From Liolophura sinensis (taxonomy: Eukaryota; Mollusca; Polyplacophora; Chitonida; Chitonidae), in the NCBI RefSeq assembly GCF_032854445.1, contig NC_088306.1, positions 26,757,764 through 26,821,763 on the forward strand: a DNA stretch of 64,000 bases, read 5' to 3'. A program made the position numbers and the translations under genes. Below, one piece after another: positions 22,447 to 33,273 of this stretch. Every line of letters starts with the position of its first letter. Positions within the stretch are counted from its first letter, which is position 1. The notes below the pieces were generated by a model, which saw only the letters and a program-made list of their open reading frames with translations, had not been told where the DNA came from and made no database searches.

Positions 22447-23781
22447 CTAGTGTGACTCCGATGAGTCGTAGTCATATGTGTCAGGATCAAAGCTGCTGCC
22501 TGCCGAAACCAAAACTTTCCTTTCACTACCTGTACATGTAGGTTTAGTTCTGGATGTGTTTGAACGTCTTTGCTTTTTTATCTGCCGGTACAGGGCCTCT
22601 TTTCTGAGCTCATCTTCTTCTGCACTATCAGTGAGTATGTGAGTCCAACCTCCTTTTGCGACCCTTCACTGTTGTTTTTCGTGGTTCGGCAACAAGTTAT
22701 CTTCAGCTGAGAACTGATTCTATGTTGAAGTAGACACTAGTGGAGAATCAAACTGCTCAGTATCAGAAGAATGGACGCTAATAGCTGCTGCGGTTCTGTC
22801 AGTTTCAAAACTCACGGTCTCTTTCTCGGGCATACAAACGGAGGGTTGAGGGGGCTGTGCTTTTCATGGATCAGACCTATCTGTAACACTTGCAGGAAAA
22901 AATTCATCATTTTGAAAGACATAACAGGGTAATCCCCAGAGCCACACTCTATATTTACAGGAGTCATAGCTGCAGTGAAAGCTTGATTCAAGATTTCGGG
23001 GGTTTCTTTTGTTTTTCCTCTGTTTAAGAACCAAGCGTCGCATTCGATGTGGTAAAATTTCTTCAATGGGTTATACACTGTACGGTCCAAACGCTGTAGT
23101 TTATAGGAACAATGAGGGGGAATGAGACAATAACCACACCAGAATTCTTTGCAAGATGTAAGACGTCGACGTTTATGAGAGACTACTGGTTGTCTAGTAA
23201 GAGCAAAACTGGGTTTTCAGGTGCACAGTGTGCATGTTTTGTTAGATGTTCCATGAACCTCAAGAAGTTAGGAGCAGTCATCCAGCATGAAGAATGCTCA
23301 CAGAAGTTTACTCGTGGGAAAGTGAAAATGCGTAGAATTGTGTTCCCAGCTGCTTTCACAGAACAATATAGTGTAACCAGGTTGGTATGTCTTTTCAAAA
23401 AAAAACCAGTCCACTTCGGCCATCCCATTTTCTATCCATGACTCTGGCTCATGTTTGCGGAATGCCAGTCTTAGATTTTCCTGGGACAGAGTCCGTAACA
23501 CGGATTTGATGCCTCTAGGAAGTGTGTTACCATGCTGTTTTCATCTTGGCCAATGAACAGTTGTCTGTTTTTATGTATCCAACAGTTATTTGTTAACCAA
23601 CAGCATCATTAATATTACTTCCAGCCTTCAGTTTCACATAGTACAATGGGGGAGTAGTATGAGGGATTGATTGACCTTTAAGTACAGCCCGGCAAGATCG
23701 ACAGTTATTCACCTCAACTGCACGCAACACAACAGCTGCAGGACTTGCTGCTCGGCTGCTTTTACGCTTGTAAAGTCGCAT
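22447..23781 (-). pseudogene. pogo/Tigger-like (CENP-B/jerky-type) DDE transposase, decayed
   Basis: On the minus strand an ATG at 23781 gives MRLYKRKSSRA, like the basic Psq/CENP-B helix-turn-helix start of this family. Upstream, TTTTTTATTTTTAG could be a splice acceptor. After a gap come the DDE-1 superfamily segments: SQENLRLAFRKHEPESWIEN-type linker, GYTILFCESSWEHN in one frame and AAGNTILRIFTFPRVNF in another, and ENPVLLLLDNQ with the catalytic Asp (DN; His expected next is Gln). Then follow the proline/leucine motif QRLDRTVYNPLKKFYHIECD, AMTPVNIE, and a C-terminal THILTDSAEEDELRKEAL ending at a stop at 22447-22449. At least four frame changes and stops break it, and the second DNA-binding helix region is mostly lost. 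The family cuts and pastes DNA at TA sites; no terminal inverted repeats were found by eye. Confidence 0.85.
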
Positions 23782-25310
23782 TTCTAAAAATAAAAAACCC
23801 ATAGAAATATGACATATACTGAGTCAGCCCCGCACAAAGGTTGGTTGGAACAGTTCATGGGCTTGGTCGGATCATGTTACAATCTACATGTACCCCAATA
23901 GTGATGTTCCAATAACCGGCAGCAATAGTGTATCCGTAACAAATTCTGATCATGTTAGGAGTCCAAACTAGTCCAAATTAAAAATCACATGACTGCACAA
24001 TATCATCATCAATGTTCCAAAATAAGTGCTTTCCAATTAAACTGGTATCATCATGGGTGGCTTTAGTTCTTCTTTGTTTCCTGCGGTGTCGCCAATCCTC
24101 GTGATCTGGATCAGAGATTAAGACAATGGAGATGGATTATCACTACGTAAAAATATTATTTTAGCGCCTACCGTGAGCAGTACTTAAACAGGTGTCACTT
24201 CTTTTTGATTCACTGATGAGTACTTTCAAACACCTGGCAAAGTGACCTGTCACATTTTGAGCAGTTCATCACAAAACATATGAATTCACCAACATCGGTG
24301 CCAGTCACTCATTCTTTATCAAGTAACACGGTAAGTTTTGCATTGTTTTCAGTGTTAATCGCCCTCTGTAGCAGGACAGAAACCGCAAACATTGCCGTAG
24401 CTGTCGAACAGCAGTTGTGTTGTGGCGCACATTTCACAGTTTTAGAAGCTCAGTCACTGGACCACAGGGGAGACACAGCCAATGGGATGGCATGTATCAG
24501 AGCGACATTCATCAGAAGCCAACATCTGCTGGTATCCACTTTTTTAGTTCACTTCACGGGCATAGCGAAGTTTGATCAAATTAAAGAAGAATAAACTTCC
24601 ACTTTGTTTTATACCCACCAAGCCTTAGCAGCAGAGTTTGTATATATTTAAACCATAATTTCCCTTCCCTGCAGTTAAAAAACTTTAGCTTGCCCGTCGG
24701 GCTTTCTTAGCGCAACTCCCGGCGCCTTTGCAAAGATTTCACTCATTATTACTACTACCTGTACAATATGATTCAATATTGGATTTTTTGTTCGCTGGAA
24801 TTATTTTTAGTTCCAGGCGAAAATTAAGTACTTCACAGTATTGCTCTGTAACTGCATGGCCGCAGTTTTTGATCTGCGCTACAGGCCGTCGACTCTGTAT
24901 CGGACATCCCCAAGCGCTGATTCTGTCGTCACACACGCACGGACTACTTTCTCACAACACAAAAACGAACAGCACACGAAGTCATTTTTCTCAACACAAG
25001 TGTTTTTACTACGTTTTCCATTTGTTTTAAACGAATGACAGATGACCAAATCGCTTTAACTCGTATTTTACGTTCGTTTTCATTCGTTTGAAACGTATAA
25101 TAAACGAACGATAATTGGGGACCGTTTCTTAGTTCTTTGGTGGTTTGTCTTGTTCGCCGTTCTGCAAATTCGCCTGCGATTACTGACCCGGAACATCCAT
25201 TGGCTGGCGGCGTGCACGACAATTTCTGTTTTGACGCATAGTTTGCACAGACTTAGGGTCGATGGAGATAATCTATCTTTTACTAAGTAGGTGGTAGGCT
25301 AAGTGACCGG
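23782..25310. other. Unassigned stretch upstream of the pogo-like pseudogene
   Basis: It holds one ATG-started frame (24280-24594, separate entry) and AT-rich DNA. Around 25005-25115 several TTTAAACGAATGA / TCATTCGTTTGAAAC phrases occur in both orientations, making imperfect inverted repeats. These might be part of a transposon end, but I could not pair them into terminal repeats. Confidence 0.35.
24280..24594 (+). other. Unrecognised 104-codon open frame
   Basis: It begins with ATG and its first half is hydrophobic (VSFALFSVLIALCSR). It ends DQIKEE at a TAA. I recognise no family. No splice context or conserved motif argues for a gene, so chance is likely. Confidence 0.12.
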
Positions 25311-25358
25311 GCTTGTATTGTGGCGTATAACACCAATCAAATAAATAAATAAATAAAT
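25311..25358 (+). mobile_element. SINE1 3' tail fragment
   Basis: TGGCGTATAACACCAATC followed by (AAAT)n is the 3' end of SINE1. Nothing of the body remains upstream, so this is a severely 5'-truncated insertion or a remnant. Confidence 0.75.
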
Positions 25359-26587
25359 CTTCTACCAATGTACAGGCTACAGTTTGCCAGTAACGTCCCA
25401 GCTGGCATTGCTTATCTGGCCGCGAGCTGGCTGACCCCTGGTATGACTTGTTGCAGATCTGGTAAGTGCATAATTGCAGATTCGGCATGGACTATTCTGC
25501 CCCGCCTGCCCAAGATCTGGCTCATATCCGGCAGAAAAGTATACCTACGTGCGAATTAATTCTGACCCACATGCATCTGGTAAGAGCTGAGACTATTATT
25601 ATTTGCAGTATTTCGTTTTTGCCATAATTTTTCACAAAACCATCAAAACACAGAAATATTAAATTAAAGGTTAATTGTCGGTACCGGTATTATCGGATAA
25701 TGTTGTAAAGCTCGTCTGGCTTAATGGGAGGTAACTCGTGATTAACACTGTGCCATCTAAACTAACTGTGTAGCCAGTAAACTCGAAGACATTGTACGTA
25801 ACTTTTGTGCTAAAAATTCACAGGAATTTCTCATCGATCCTTTCTTTTTTAGCTATCATCTCCGTGTATTTTAAAGTATTATAGTTAAGTCTCGTTTTTA
25901 GACACAGTCTTTTCCATATTAGAACGCTTGGAGTTTAAACAATTTAGTAATGGACTTGACTTTCAAGCAAGCACGTTCGGGAGGGTCATACTGGACAGAA
26001 CGATAAATGTATAAGGAAACAATTTAATAATGGACTTGACTTTCAAGCAAGCACGTTCGGGAGGGTCATACTGGACAGAACGATAAATGTTTAAGGAAAC
26101 TGTTTCAGTTCATATGCAAAGCCATCAAGATTGCGTAAACAACACATACGAATCTACATCACAATCCATTTGTGAGGTTTCAGCCCATATAGCTAAAATT
26201 ATTTGCACTGAGGTCAAACATTTGTCGTTCTTTTTACCAACACATCGTTGCTGTTCGTTTGTATTTTCTGTTCTTCAAATCTATTGTTTTGTATCTGTTA
26301 ATGTACCTTTCACAATGAACTCTTAGTCTTGTTTGTGGGCCGGTTTGGTGAGTTTTACATCAGAGAAATGTTGGTATACAATGTGCAAAATTTGATTCAT
26401 TTAGCACTTGATTTAAAACAATTTGGCCCCCTACATAGTATTTCAGCTTTTGAAAGTTATTTTGACAACTGAAAAAATACTCTGAAGGAAACCAAATTTT
26501 CTTTTAGCTCAAGTAATTAGGCGCCTGAGGCAGTTGGAAGAAAACGGATTAAAAATAAAAATCTGAAAACGTTCCTATAAATCGACT
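25359..26587. other. Unassigned stretch around the 80-bp duplication
   Basis: Apart from the duplication at 25937-26096 I see no gene or element. Short frames (25368-25559, 26087-26326) have no motif. Confidence 0.35.
25937..26096 (+). repeat. 80-bp tandem duplication
   Basis: Two consecutive 80-bp units starting AAACAATTTARTAATGGACT differ at only two positions. They contain CAAGCACGTTCGGGAGGGTC. It is noncoding and looks recent. Confidence 0.95.
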
Positions 26588-26884
26588 TTGTTAGGCCCTC
26601 TTCCATTTGAGGACAGAAAATATTCCCAATTTGTTCAATGTGGTGGGTTTCATTTATCAACGAGAAAGTCATGCAATTATATCAGGGTAGGTGGGCGAAT
26701 TGGTCTAGTCAGAAACATTATAAAGTCAGGAAATTCTGACGCTGTACTTGTGCTTTATGAACCATCCAGGAGAATCTCAGATTTTTTGACTATCCCTTGC
26801 ATTCCTCTGACGAAGGAAGACACAAAGTATACAGCTTTTCCTCCCTGCAGACACCTGATTGTTGCCAGAACGAAGGCGGTATAA
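26588..26884 (+). other. Possible protein fragment, about 98 codons
   Basis: The open frame reads smoothly and looks more protein-like than most here (KYSQFVQCGGFHLSTRKSCN, then YIRVGGRIGLVRNII and SDAVLVLYEP). It lacks an ATG at the start. The 'conserved-residue, GxxGxV, hydrophobic strand' pattern recalls C-terminal domains of transposon-derived or zinc-finger proteins in invertebrates, but I cannot name a family. It may be an exon or a relic. Confidence 0.25.
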
Positions 26885-27791
26885 AGGCCAGAGAGACGAT
26901 CTTACGCAGTCAATCTTGTATGGTTACGATGCAGTAATGTATTTTTGCACCATGATAGTAGAAAGAAGAAAAAGCGTTAAACAAAAAGGCTTTTAGGTAC
27001 GTGATTTGTCTCATTTGGGCGAAAATGGCGTAACAGATTTTGTACCGTAGTGAAAAAAACCCTGAATAAAGCTTTGTTAGCTGAAAACTTTTTCTTGTGC
27101 TGTGATTCTCGTCTTATTTGTTGAATGTTATCAGATTGAGTTACATATACCTTAGTCTTAAGTGACATACATGTTTCAGTTAAGAAACCACAATATATCA
27201 TTCTCTTTGCTGCCTATGATTAGACATAAGATCACGATAACACATTCAGTCAATGTTTATTGATATGGTATAGTCCTGGCAATAAAGACACCTAGCTTTA
27301 ACGTGTGATCCTGTTCTGTATTAATTTACTTATTTGATCGGGTTCAAGAATGTTTCAGCCATATAACACTGGCCAGTTGTATGGTTGGGTTAAACCTAAA
27401 AGTCCCTGGGGGAATACTCTTCTATTCTAAGGTCAAGAAATACCTATATTCTTGAGTCACATATTAATTGCAAACCTGGTTTTGCAAATTACATAGTCTA
27501 CGTTATAGACATGGACTGAGTTACCAAAAAATTACATCTATGGAATTCTGGGGTGCCAGATTAGCACCCCCTGGCAGGATCTGGCACAGGCCTGTCAATA
27601 GGTACGATACTGGGGAAACAGGACTGGACCAGGCCAGGCAGTTCACCAATATTGCATCATGGCCGTGTAAAATGTGTAGGTCACTAAACGCAGAATGATT
27701 ACATAAATTGATATATAGAGACGTTCTGGCTGATCCAGGGGACTACTCCTGGATGTTATAGCTACTGGTCAATGAGATGAAGACGGGAAGA
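26885..27791. other. Unassigned stretch with an old SINE1 remnant
   Basis: About 27318-27425 keeps a minus-strand SINE1 pattern (TTACTTATTTGAT, TTCAAGAATGTTTCAGCCAT, TATGGTTGGGTTAAACC). No gene was recognised elsewhere. Confidence 0.4.
27318..27425 (-). mobile_element. SINE1 3' fragment, degraded
   Basis: On the minus strand it is the SINE1 3' half, diverged at many positions. The order (tail, GTACTCAAGAATATT-like phrase, CCAGCATTATGGTGGG-like phrase, AAACCGGGCAG-like phrase) matches the consensus. Confidence 0.5.
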
Positions 27792-29440
27792 ATCCAATTC
27801 GTCAGTTTAATGTACGGGTGAGGACCACGCTTTCTGACTCTCATAAGCAGGAAATGGGTGAACCACAGGGCACCTTTCTATCGCCTACTTTGTTAAGCAG
27901 GAAAATAAATAGCTTGGCTAAAACCGTAACATCTGGTTCAGAGGGTTCTTTATTTTTTGATGATTTCCTGATATCCTGTCGTGCTAATAATATGAATAAC
28001 ATCGAACGTCAGTTGCAGCTTTGTCTCAATCGAGAAATGGGCAAGTGAAAACACTTTTAGATTTTCAACGTATAAAACAGCTGGTATGCATTTTTTTGTA
28101 ATAAACGGAAACTTCATGTTGACCCCGAGCTTAATTCTTGTGGTGAACAGTTTAAAATTTTTGGAGAAACAACATTTTTAGGTATAATATTTGACATTAA
28201 GCTATCTTTTATACCTCATATAAAAATGCTTGAAGCTAAATGTACAAAGGCTTGTTGTTATCAAGATCGTGTCCACCTTTAGGTTGGTAACCGATCTGTT
28301 TTACTCAATCTATATCGTTCTCTGGTGAGGTCTAATTTGAACTATGTTCCATCGTTTACGGTTCCGCAAGGAAGTCGTAAATTAAAATGTTGGATCCTGT
28401 TCATCACCAAGGTATGAGACTCCGCCTTGATGCTTTTAAACCTCGCCAGTAGAAACAAAGCCTAAAGCTCATCCAACAAACCCTGTCTACGACTGTGTTT
28501 TTAATCCATCATATGTGGATAAATTAAAAACGTGTCCTAACAAGGTCCATCCGTTTGGTCTTCGTATACGGGGCCACATTGGGAGAGCTAACATCAAGCT
28601 AGAGGGTATAGCTCCAGTGCCTCTTCCAGAACCTCCTCCCTGGCTTCTTCCACAACCTAAACTGATATTTGATTTACGTGAACATAATAAAATCTAATAC
28701 AAATCCCCTTATAATTCAGCAAAGTTTTGCTGAAATTAAGGCTAACTATGCGGATTATAAATTTATATACACTGATGGGTAAAAGGATGGGGATAGAGTT
28801 GCGTCTGCGGCTGTCTTCTCTCCATCTTCCATCTTCTTCAATCTTCTTTGCCGAGGCCAGGGCTATACTCCTGGCCTGATCATATGTTTCTTCTGGGTGT
28901 TCCCAGAGGGCAATGATCTGTAGTGACTAGCTCTCCTGCCTTTCGGCAATACAGCATAGTAAATTTAAAAATCCACTGATACTTGAAATATAGTCTTACA
29001 TAGGAAATTAATTAAAAGATTTATTTATTTATTTATTTGATTGGTGTTTTACGCCGTACTCAAGAATATTCCACTTATACGACGGCGGCCAGCATTATGG
29101 TGGGTGGAAACCGGGCAGAGCCCGGGGGAAACCCACGACAATCCGCAGGTTGCTGACAGACCTTCCCACTTACGGCGGAGAGGAAGCCAGAATGAGCTGG
29201 ACTTGAACTCACAGCGACCGCATTGGTGAGAGGCTCCTGGGTCATTGCGCTGCGCTAGCGCGCTAACCGACTGAGCCACGGAGGCCCCTTTAATTAAAAG
29301 AGGTAAAGATATTATATTCTGTTGGATACCGAGTCACATTAGTATCCATAGAAACACAGTCATAGACAGGGAGGCAAAGGCTACCCTAAATATATCCATA
29401 TCAAAAATCTCGTGTACTGATTTTCGATCGAACATTTAGT
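27792..29440 (+). pseudogene. LINE copy 2: RT to RNase H, truncated, with nested SINE
   Basis: Translation begins at NPIRQFNVRVRTTLSDSHKQ and has PQGTFLSPTL (RT motif B). The YxDD position reads FFDDFLI, with both Asp kept but Tyr changed to Phe. The frame then decays through the thumb. A deletion of about 65 bp follows near 28457 relative to copy 1. Next come VYDCVFNPSYVDKL, the CPNKVHPFGLRIRGHI linker and a broken RNase H. A SINE1 splits it at 29019-29289; the frame resumes with IIFCWIPSH and is lost about 29440. It keeps the RT part deleted from copy 1 and shares the linker at roughly 85-90 percent by eye. It lacks the 5' RT, the C-terminal CCHC and the 3' tail. Confidence 0.88.
29019..29289 (-). 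mobile_element. SINE1 full-length, inserted in LINE copy 2
   Basis: The minus-strand SINE1 runs from GGGGCCTCCGTGGCTCAG to GGCGTAAAACACCAATC with an (AAAT)n tail. The 11-bp flank TTAATTAAAAG occurs on both sides (29008-29018 and 29290-29300) and once in the uninterrupted LINE copy 1 (1140-1150 region), which supplies the empty-site sequence. Both element ends and the target are therefore defined. Confidence 0.97.
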
Positions 29441-29792
29441 AAGAAGTAAGAAAAGGCGAAGTAAGAACAGGCGAACTACATATTCGAATTTGTTCCATAC
29501 TGAGACATCGTTTTGAGATAACAAGATACAGCCTGTAAAAACTTCAGATACTAAAGCCAACTCCTCGCTTTTATATGTTTATATACATGTACTTTTCGTT
29601 TTCTTCGAGCCTTTAAATTTAGGAATTTCCAGAAAAAAAGGCCACACAGCGATAATCATTAGCAGCAATTGTTTAGTATAGTGTGTTTTGTGGAAGATTG
29701 CCCGGCATTTCCTACTTCATAGAGTTTTTCCACAAGTGTCCGTCAAGGTAATCGGCGAATGTAATTTATTACTAGCTCGTGACAATTTCATT

Positions 29793-30003
29793 TTATTTCA
29801 TTTATTTATTTTAACATTATGGTTGAGAAAATCGGGCAGTGCCCAGGAGGGAATCCCACGATCATTCGCAGGATTGATGACTTCTCTCGCACGGTCGGAG
29901 AGGAAGACAGCATGAACTTGACTCAAACTTATAGATATCGCAATAGTGTGAGGTTCCCTGGTCATTGCGCAGGCGCACTAACCAACTTGTCCACGGAGGC
30001 TTT
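29793..30003 (-). mobile_element. SINE1 copy, diverged
   Basis: A T-rich tail (ATTTATTTATTTT) is followed by ACATTATGGTTGAGAAAATC, CACGGTCGGAGAGGAAGACA, GGTTCCCTGGTCATTGCGC and CCACGGAGGC. The order is SINE1 on the minus strand. The segment between tail and body (TACGGCGTAAAAC to GCGGCC) is deleted. No clear duplication was found. Confidence 0.85.
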
Positions 30004-30125
30004 GTTTTGAGAAACATTAAACCGTGGAGAAACATAATATGCCGTTGATCCGGTCAATGCTGATGTTTATGAAAATGGAGACATCTACCACCTTGATGTC
30101 AAGGTCATGATGGTGCCTTCTCTGA

Positions 30126-30257
30126 CTGTATGTGGGAAGGTCTGACAGCAATTTTTGGACGTACGTGGGTATCTCCCAATAATGTTGTTACATCGCTGAA
30201 ATAATGGAAATATTCTTGGGTACGGCGTTAAACAACTATCAAATAAATAAATAAATA
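30126..30257 (+). mobile_element. SINE1 3' fragment
   Basis: GTATGTGGGAAGGTCTGACA, CATAATG-like and GCCGTCG-like remnants, then ATATTCTTGGGTACGGCGTT and (AAAT)n. This is the 3' half of SINE1, with AAAC(A)ACTATC in place of ACACCAATC at the end. Confidence 0.8.
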
Positions 30258-30481
30258 ATGACCTGCTGATTTGGTATTGTCAGGCTGGTGTTGGTATGTT
30301 TCACGAAAGGCGATCAGATTAACTGGTTTTGAAATTTGGTATGTCCGATTTAATCCAGCGACAGGATGCTTACGATGACCTGGCCTACCCTTTGAAACGC
30401 ATTCCGCTCTGTGACAAAGCTAAGGCAGTCATTATAGACATATAGATGGTGTATTTCTCTTTCTTTATTTCATTATTATTA

Positions 30482-30531
30482 CTTGACACGATATGGCTGG
30501 AATATTCTTGAAGTGGAGCTAAGCCATAGTC
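30482..30531 (+). mobile_element. LINE 3'-tail-like fragment
   Basis: CACGATATGGCTGGAATATT followed by GTGGAGCTAAGCCATAGTC closely resembles the last 50 bp of LINE copy 1 (CACGATATGGCTGAAATATT ... GTGGCGTTAAGCCATAATC). Its middle reads ATATTCTTGA, as in SINE1. Confidence 0.7.
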
Positions 30532-32191
30532 ATCTTTTCTGCAAATTTGACCTAAACAATAAAAGTGCACCGAGGTAAACAAATTCCTGAAAAGTCAACG
30601 TTGCCTTTAAAGATCGCCTGCAATTCCTGCTGTTTTAGACTATTTGATCCTCGCTTTCAGCCATAGATGGAAACTACTTAACCGTGTGGAGCCTCAGAAT
30701 TTTGTCTGAAATAAAAATCTTGCAATGGCTTAAACCCAGATGTCTCCATTTTTAAAAACATCAGCATTGACCGGATCCACGGCATATAAACCGTGTTCTG
30801 TTTTTTTTTTATTAAAAAACCACTTCCATGCCACACAAAACAATTAATGTCGCTTGGTTTTGCGTTCAGTACATCAAATAAATATTCTTGTCATAAAAAG
30901 GTTCTTATCTGCGGTCAAACATCCAGAAATATCTGAGGAGTTATCAGTGAATTCCTAAGGGACACGCACCATCAAAACGACTGGCCCATTATATTTCAGC
31001 TTGGGCCACATAATGCACTTTTATCCGGTACAGATCAAATTTATGGACACAGAGCTTCTGTAGATGGATTGCCTTTCTGATCGTTGTATAGCACTAGGTT
31101 ATAAACTGTCTATTATGGGTTAAATCATTGACGGAAGGCAATGGAAATCAAGGACAAATAAAACAGAGCTAATAAACACAACATAAAAAACGAATATAAA
31201 ATTTCCCCCCAATTGTTTAAAAAGAATGCCATAGCTAAAACATTTCGCGATGCTTCTGAACACCGATCATCCACCTCGACGTTCCGGTTTCTGTTTTCTA
31301 CAATGGCACTAATTTCAAACACTTTATTAGTATTTCGCGTCTTGCGTAGAAGATATTACGCAAGAAAAACAAAGAAACCAAACACCGGCCTTCTGTGGTA
31401 ACTTGTGAGCCCTGGTGTTAAAGGTATGGAGCGTGCACTATTAAGCTGTATTTCTCGCGTTTAGTAGAATTAGCAGGCTAATATTTTACATAAGTGTAAA
31501 TCCAAGAAATGAAGATTTGATTAACAAATGTGAAGACTATGACATGCGAGGGTAATCCCATAGGGCAACAACGATGGTGTAATGGATGGCAGTTGGTTGC
31601 GAGTAACCGTGAAATACAGTCTCCTGTCAATTTAACTTTATCGAGCTATCCCATCTTGGCTTAAGTAAAAATTAGGTGAATTATTATTTAAGCCAAAGAT
31701 GTTGGGATGCTACGAGCAACATATTAGATCCCACAAACATAAAAACAACGCAATTAGATCGGGCTTCCAAACGATTCCCTTATTCGGAAAGCATTTAGTA
31801 CCGAATACAAAGGTATGGAGATTATATCAAAAGAGAAGAACACGTTGTGGTAATCGACAAATCGTCACACATATTTTGTGAAGAACTATTTCTAGAACAT
31901 GCGGCTACGTAATTGTTTTCCAATAGATCCGCTGGAAAGGACGTTAAATGACATAATACCTGACTGGATGTCTCTTTGTTCACACTTGGATGTCTACACA
32001 TCAAACAAAAGCATAACAAGGTCATCAAACAATCACCGGTTTTTACAATTATTACGTCTAGGTTACAAAAACGAGACAACATTTGTCATGATGTTTTGTT
32101 GGAAGCGTACTGTGCGAGCAGTGGTTGCAATCATACTGGACATTGTGCCATTAGTGCATGGCTGTATGGTCCCCACAAATGTTCGTTCATT
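30532..32191. other. Unassigned stretch with one Z fragment
   Basis: About 31585-31660 has a Z part-2-like piece (GTAACCGTGAAATACAGTCT, CCTGTCAATTTAAC). A 128-codon frame at 31899-32285 runs into the minisatellite and has no known motif. Nothing else was recognised. Confidence 0.35.
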
Positions 32192-32351
32192 CGGAACACC
32201 GCTGTATCTCCCACACCTTAATGCGGAACACACCTATATCTCCCCCACCTTAATACGGAACACACCTATATCTCCTCCAGCTTAATACGCAACACCTCAA
32301 TATCTCCCCGAACTTTATGCACAACACCTCTGCATCTCCCCCAGCTTACGG
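32192..32351 (+). repeat. 32-bp minisatellite, five units
   Basis: Units begin exactly every 32 bp (32192, 32224, 32256, 32288, 32320) with CGGAACACACCTATATCTCC as the core; divergence rises toward both ends. The units are contiguous, with no unique spacers. Confidence 0.95.
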
Positions 32352-33012
32352 AAATACCACGGTTATTCATGAGGACTCGTTTGACTTATCGTGAGGCTAG
32401 AAACACTTTGTACAATTACAACGAATCCGCAATTGGTAAGCATCTAATCATGCCTGTGAGATTTGTGAGGTAGAGAGTAAAATCGCTTATAGTGGTGATA
32501 GTGGTCTTGCTCGACATCGGCATGTATCTTAAAGAATATGAGATTCATGAAAGATAACACTGGAATCGTGAAACATATATATTAGCAGCATATGAAAGTA
32601 TATAAATAGGAGGCATACATTGAACGGCAACACAAAACATTGCTTTATTAAAATTAGGCGCTTTAATTGAAAGATAGGTCCATTCATTCTATTATATCTA
32701 GCCAAGCATCCGTTGCTGAAGGGCTATGGTTACCCGTCCAAATTCGCTATATTTCACTTTGCATCTCTCCATCTATCAGTGTGTGAAATGTCTGAGAGAC
32801 ACATAACCATTACGGGCGCCGAGAGGGTATCTTCTAGAGCAATGCACTCAAAGTTAACACTGAACTGGCGTTATTATCTTGAAGATTGAAATCTTAAAAT
32901 ATTCTTGAGATTACTGAACCGGATGTCAATTATGGTATATGTATGTCTGTTTCGATGCCAGGATTAACACCATTCGGATAAAGCTGTGACGTCACCAGAA
33001 GTATGTCCACCA

Positions 33013-33273
33013 ATGCTAGCCATTGTCCTCGTGATTATACTCTCTAGAGTTAGCGTATTAAGCTTGCTGTCCGACCGGAAGAAAAGTTACAGGTGTGGAC
33101 TCGCCCTGAAGAGTTTGTTCAAAAATCACAAAAATCACATTAATTTTATGGAGCCAGGCGACTTTACCAGTTTGTGTTGTTTGAACGATCCAAAGAATGG
33201 GTCTTGGTACTGTCCGCACAATGTGGCGCTTTCCGGCTGTCACTGCTTGCATGTTTATTCTTTTCGAATATAA
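33013..33273 (+). other. Weak candidate small secreted Cys-rich peptide ORF
   Basis: An ATG at 33013 opens an 86-codon frame. It starts MLAIVLVIILSRVSVLSLLS, resembling a signal peptide, and continues with a basic stretch and six Cys (YRCG, SLCCLND, WYCPHN, SGCHCL). A TGACGTCA palindrome lies about 30 bp upstream. The base before position -2 is not the purine expected at -3 of a good start context. I recognise no family, and chance cannot be excluded. Confidence 0.18.

Noticed and set aside
23112-23441. 109-codon plus-strand frame
   Set aside because: It is a shadow of the minus-strand pogo-like transposase pseudogene.
24944-25222. 92-codon minus-strand frame
   Set aside because: It starts without ATG. 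The region carries inverted TTTAAACGAATGA-like phrases, and no protein family was recognised.
31899-32285. 128-codon plus-strand frame
   Set aside because: Its end is made of minisatellite units and the rest has no motif; overlapping frames on both strands are equally open.
32192-32351. CRISPR-like array (32-bp period)
   Set aside because: Units are contiguous with no unique spacers, and the DNA is animal; it is a minisatellite.
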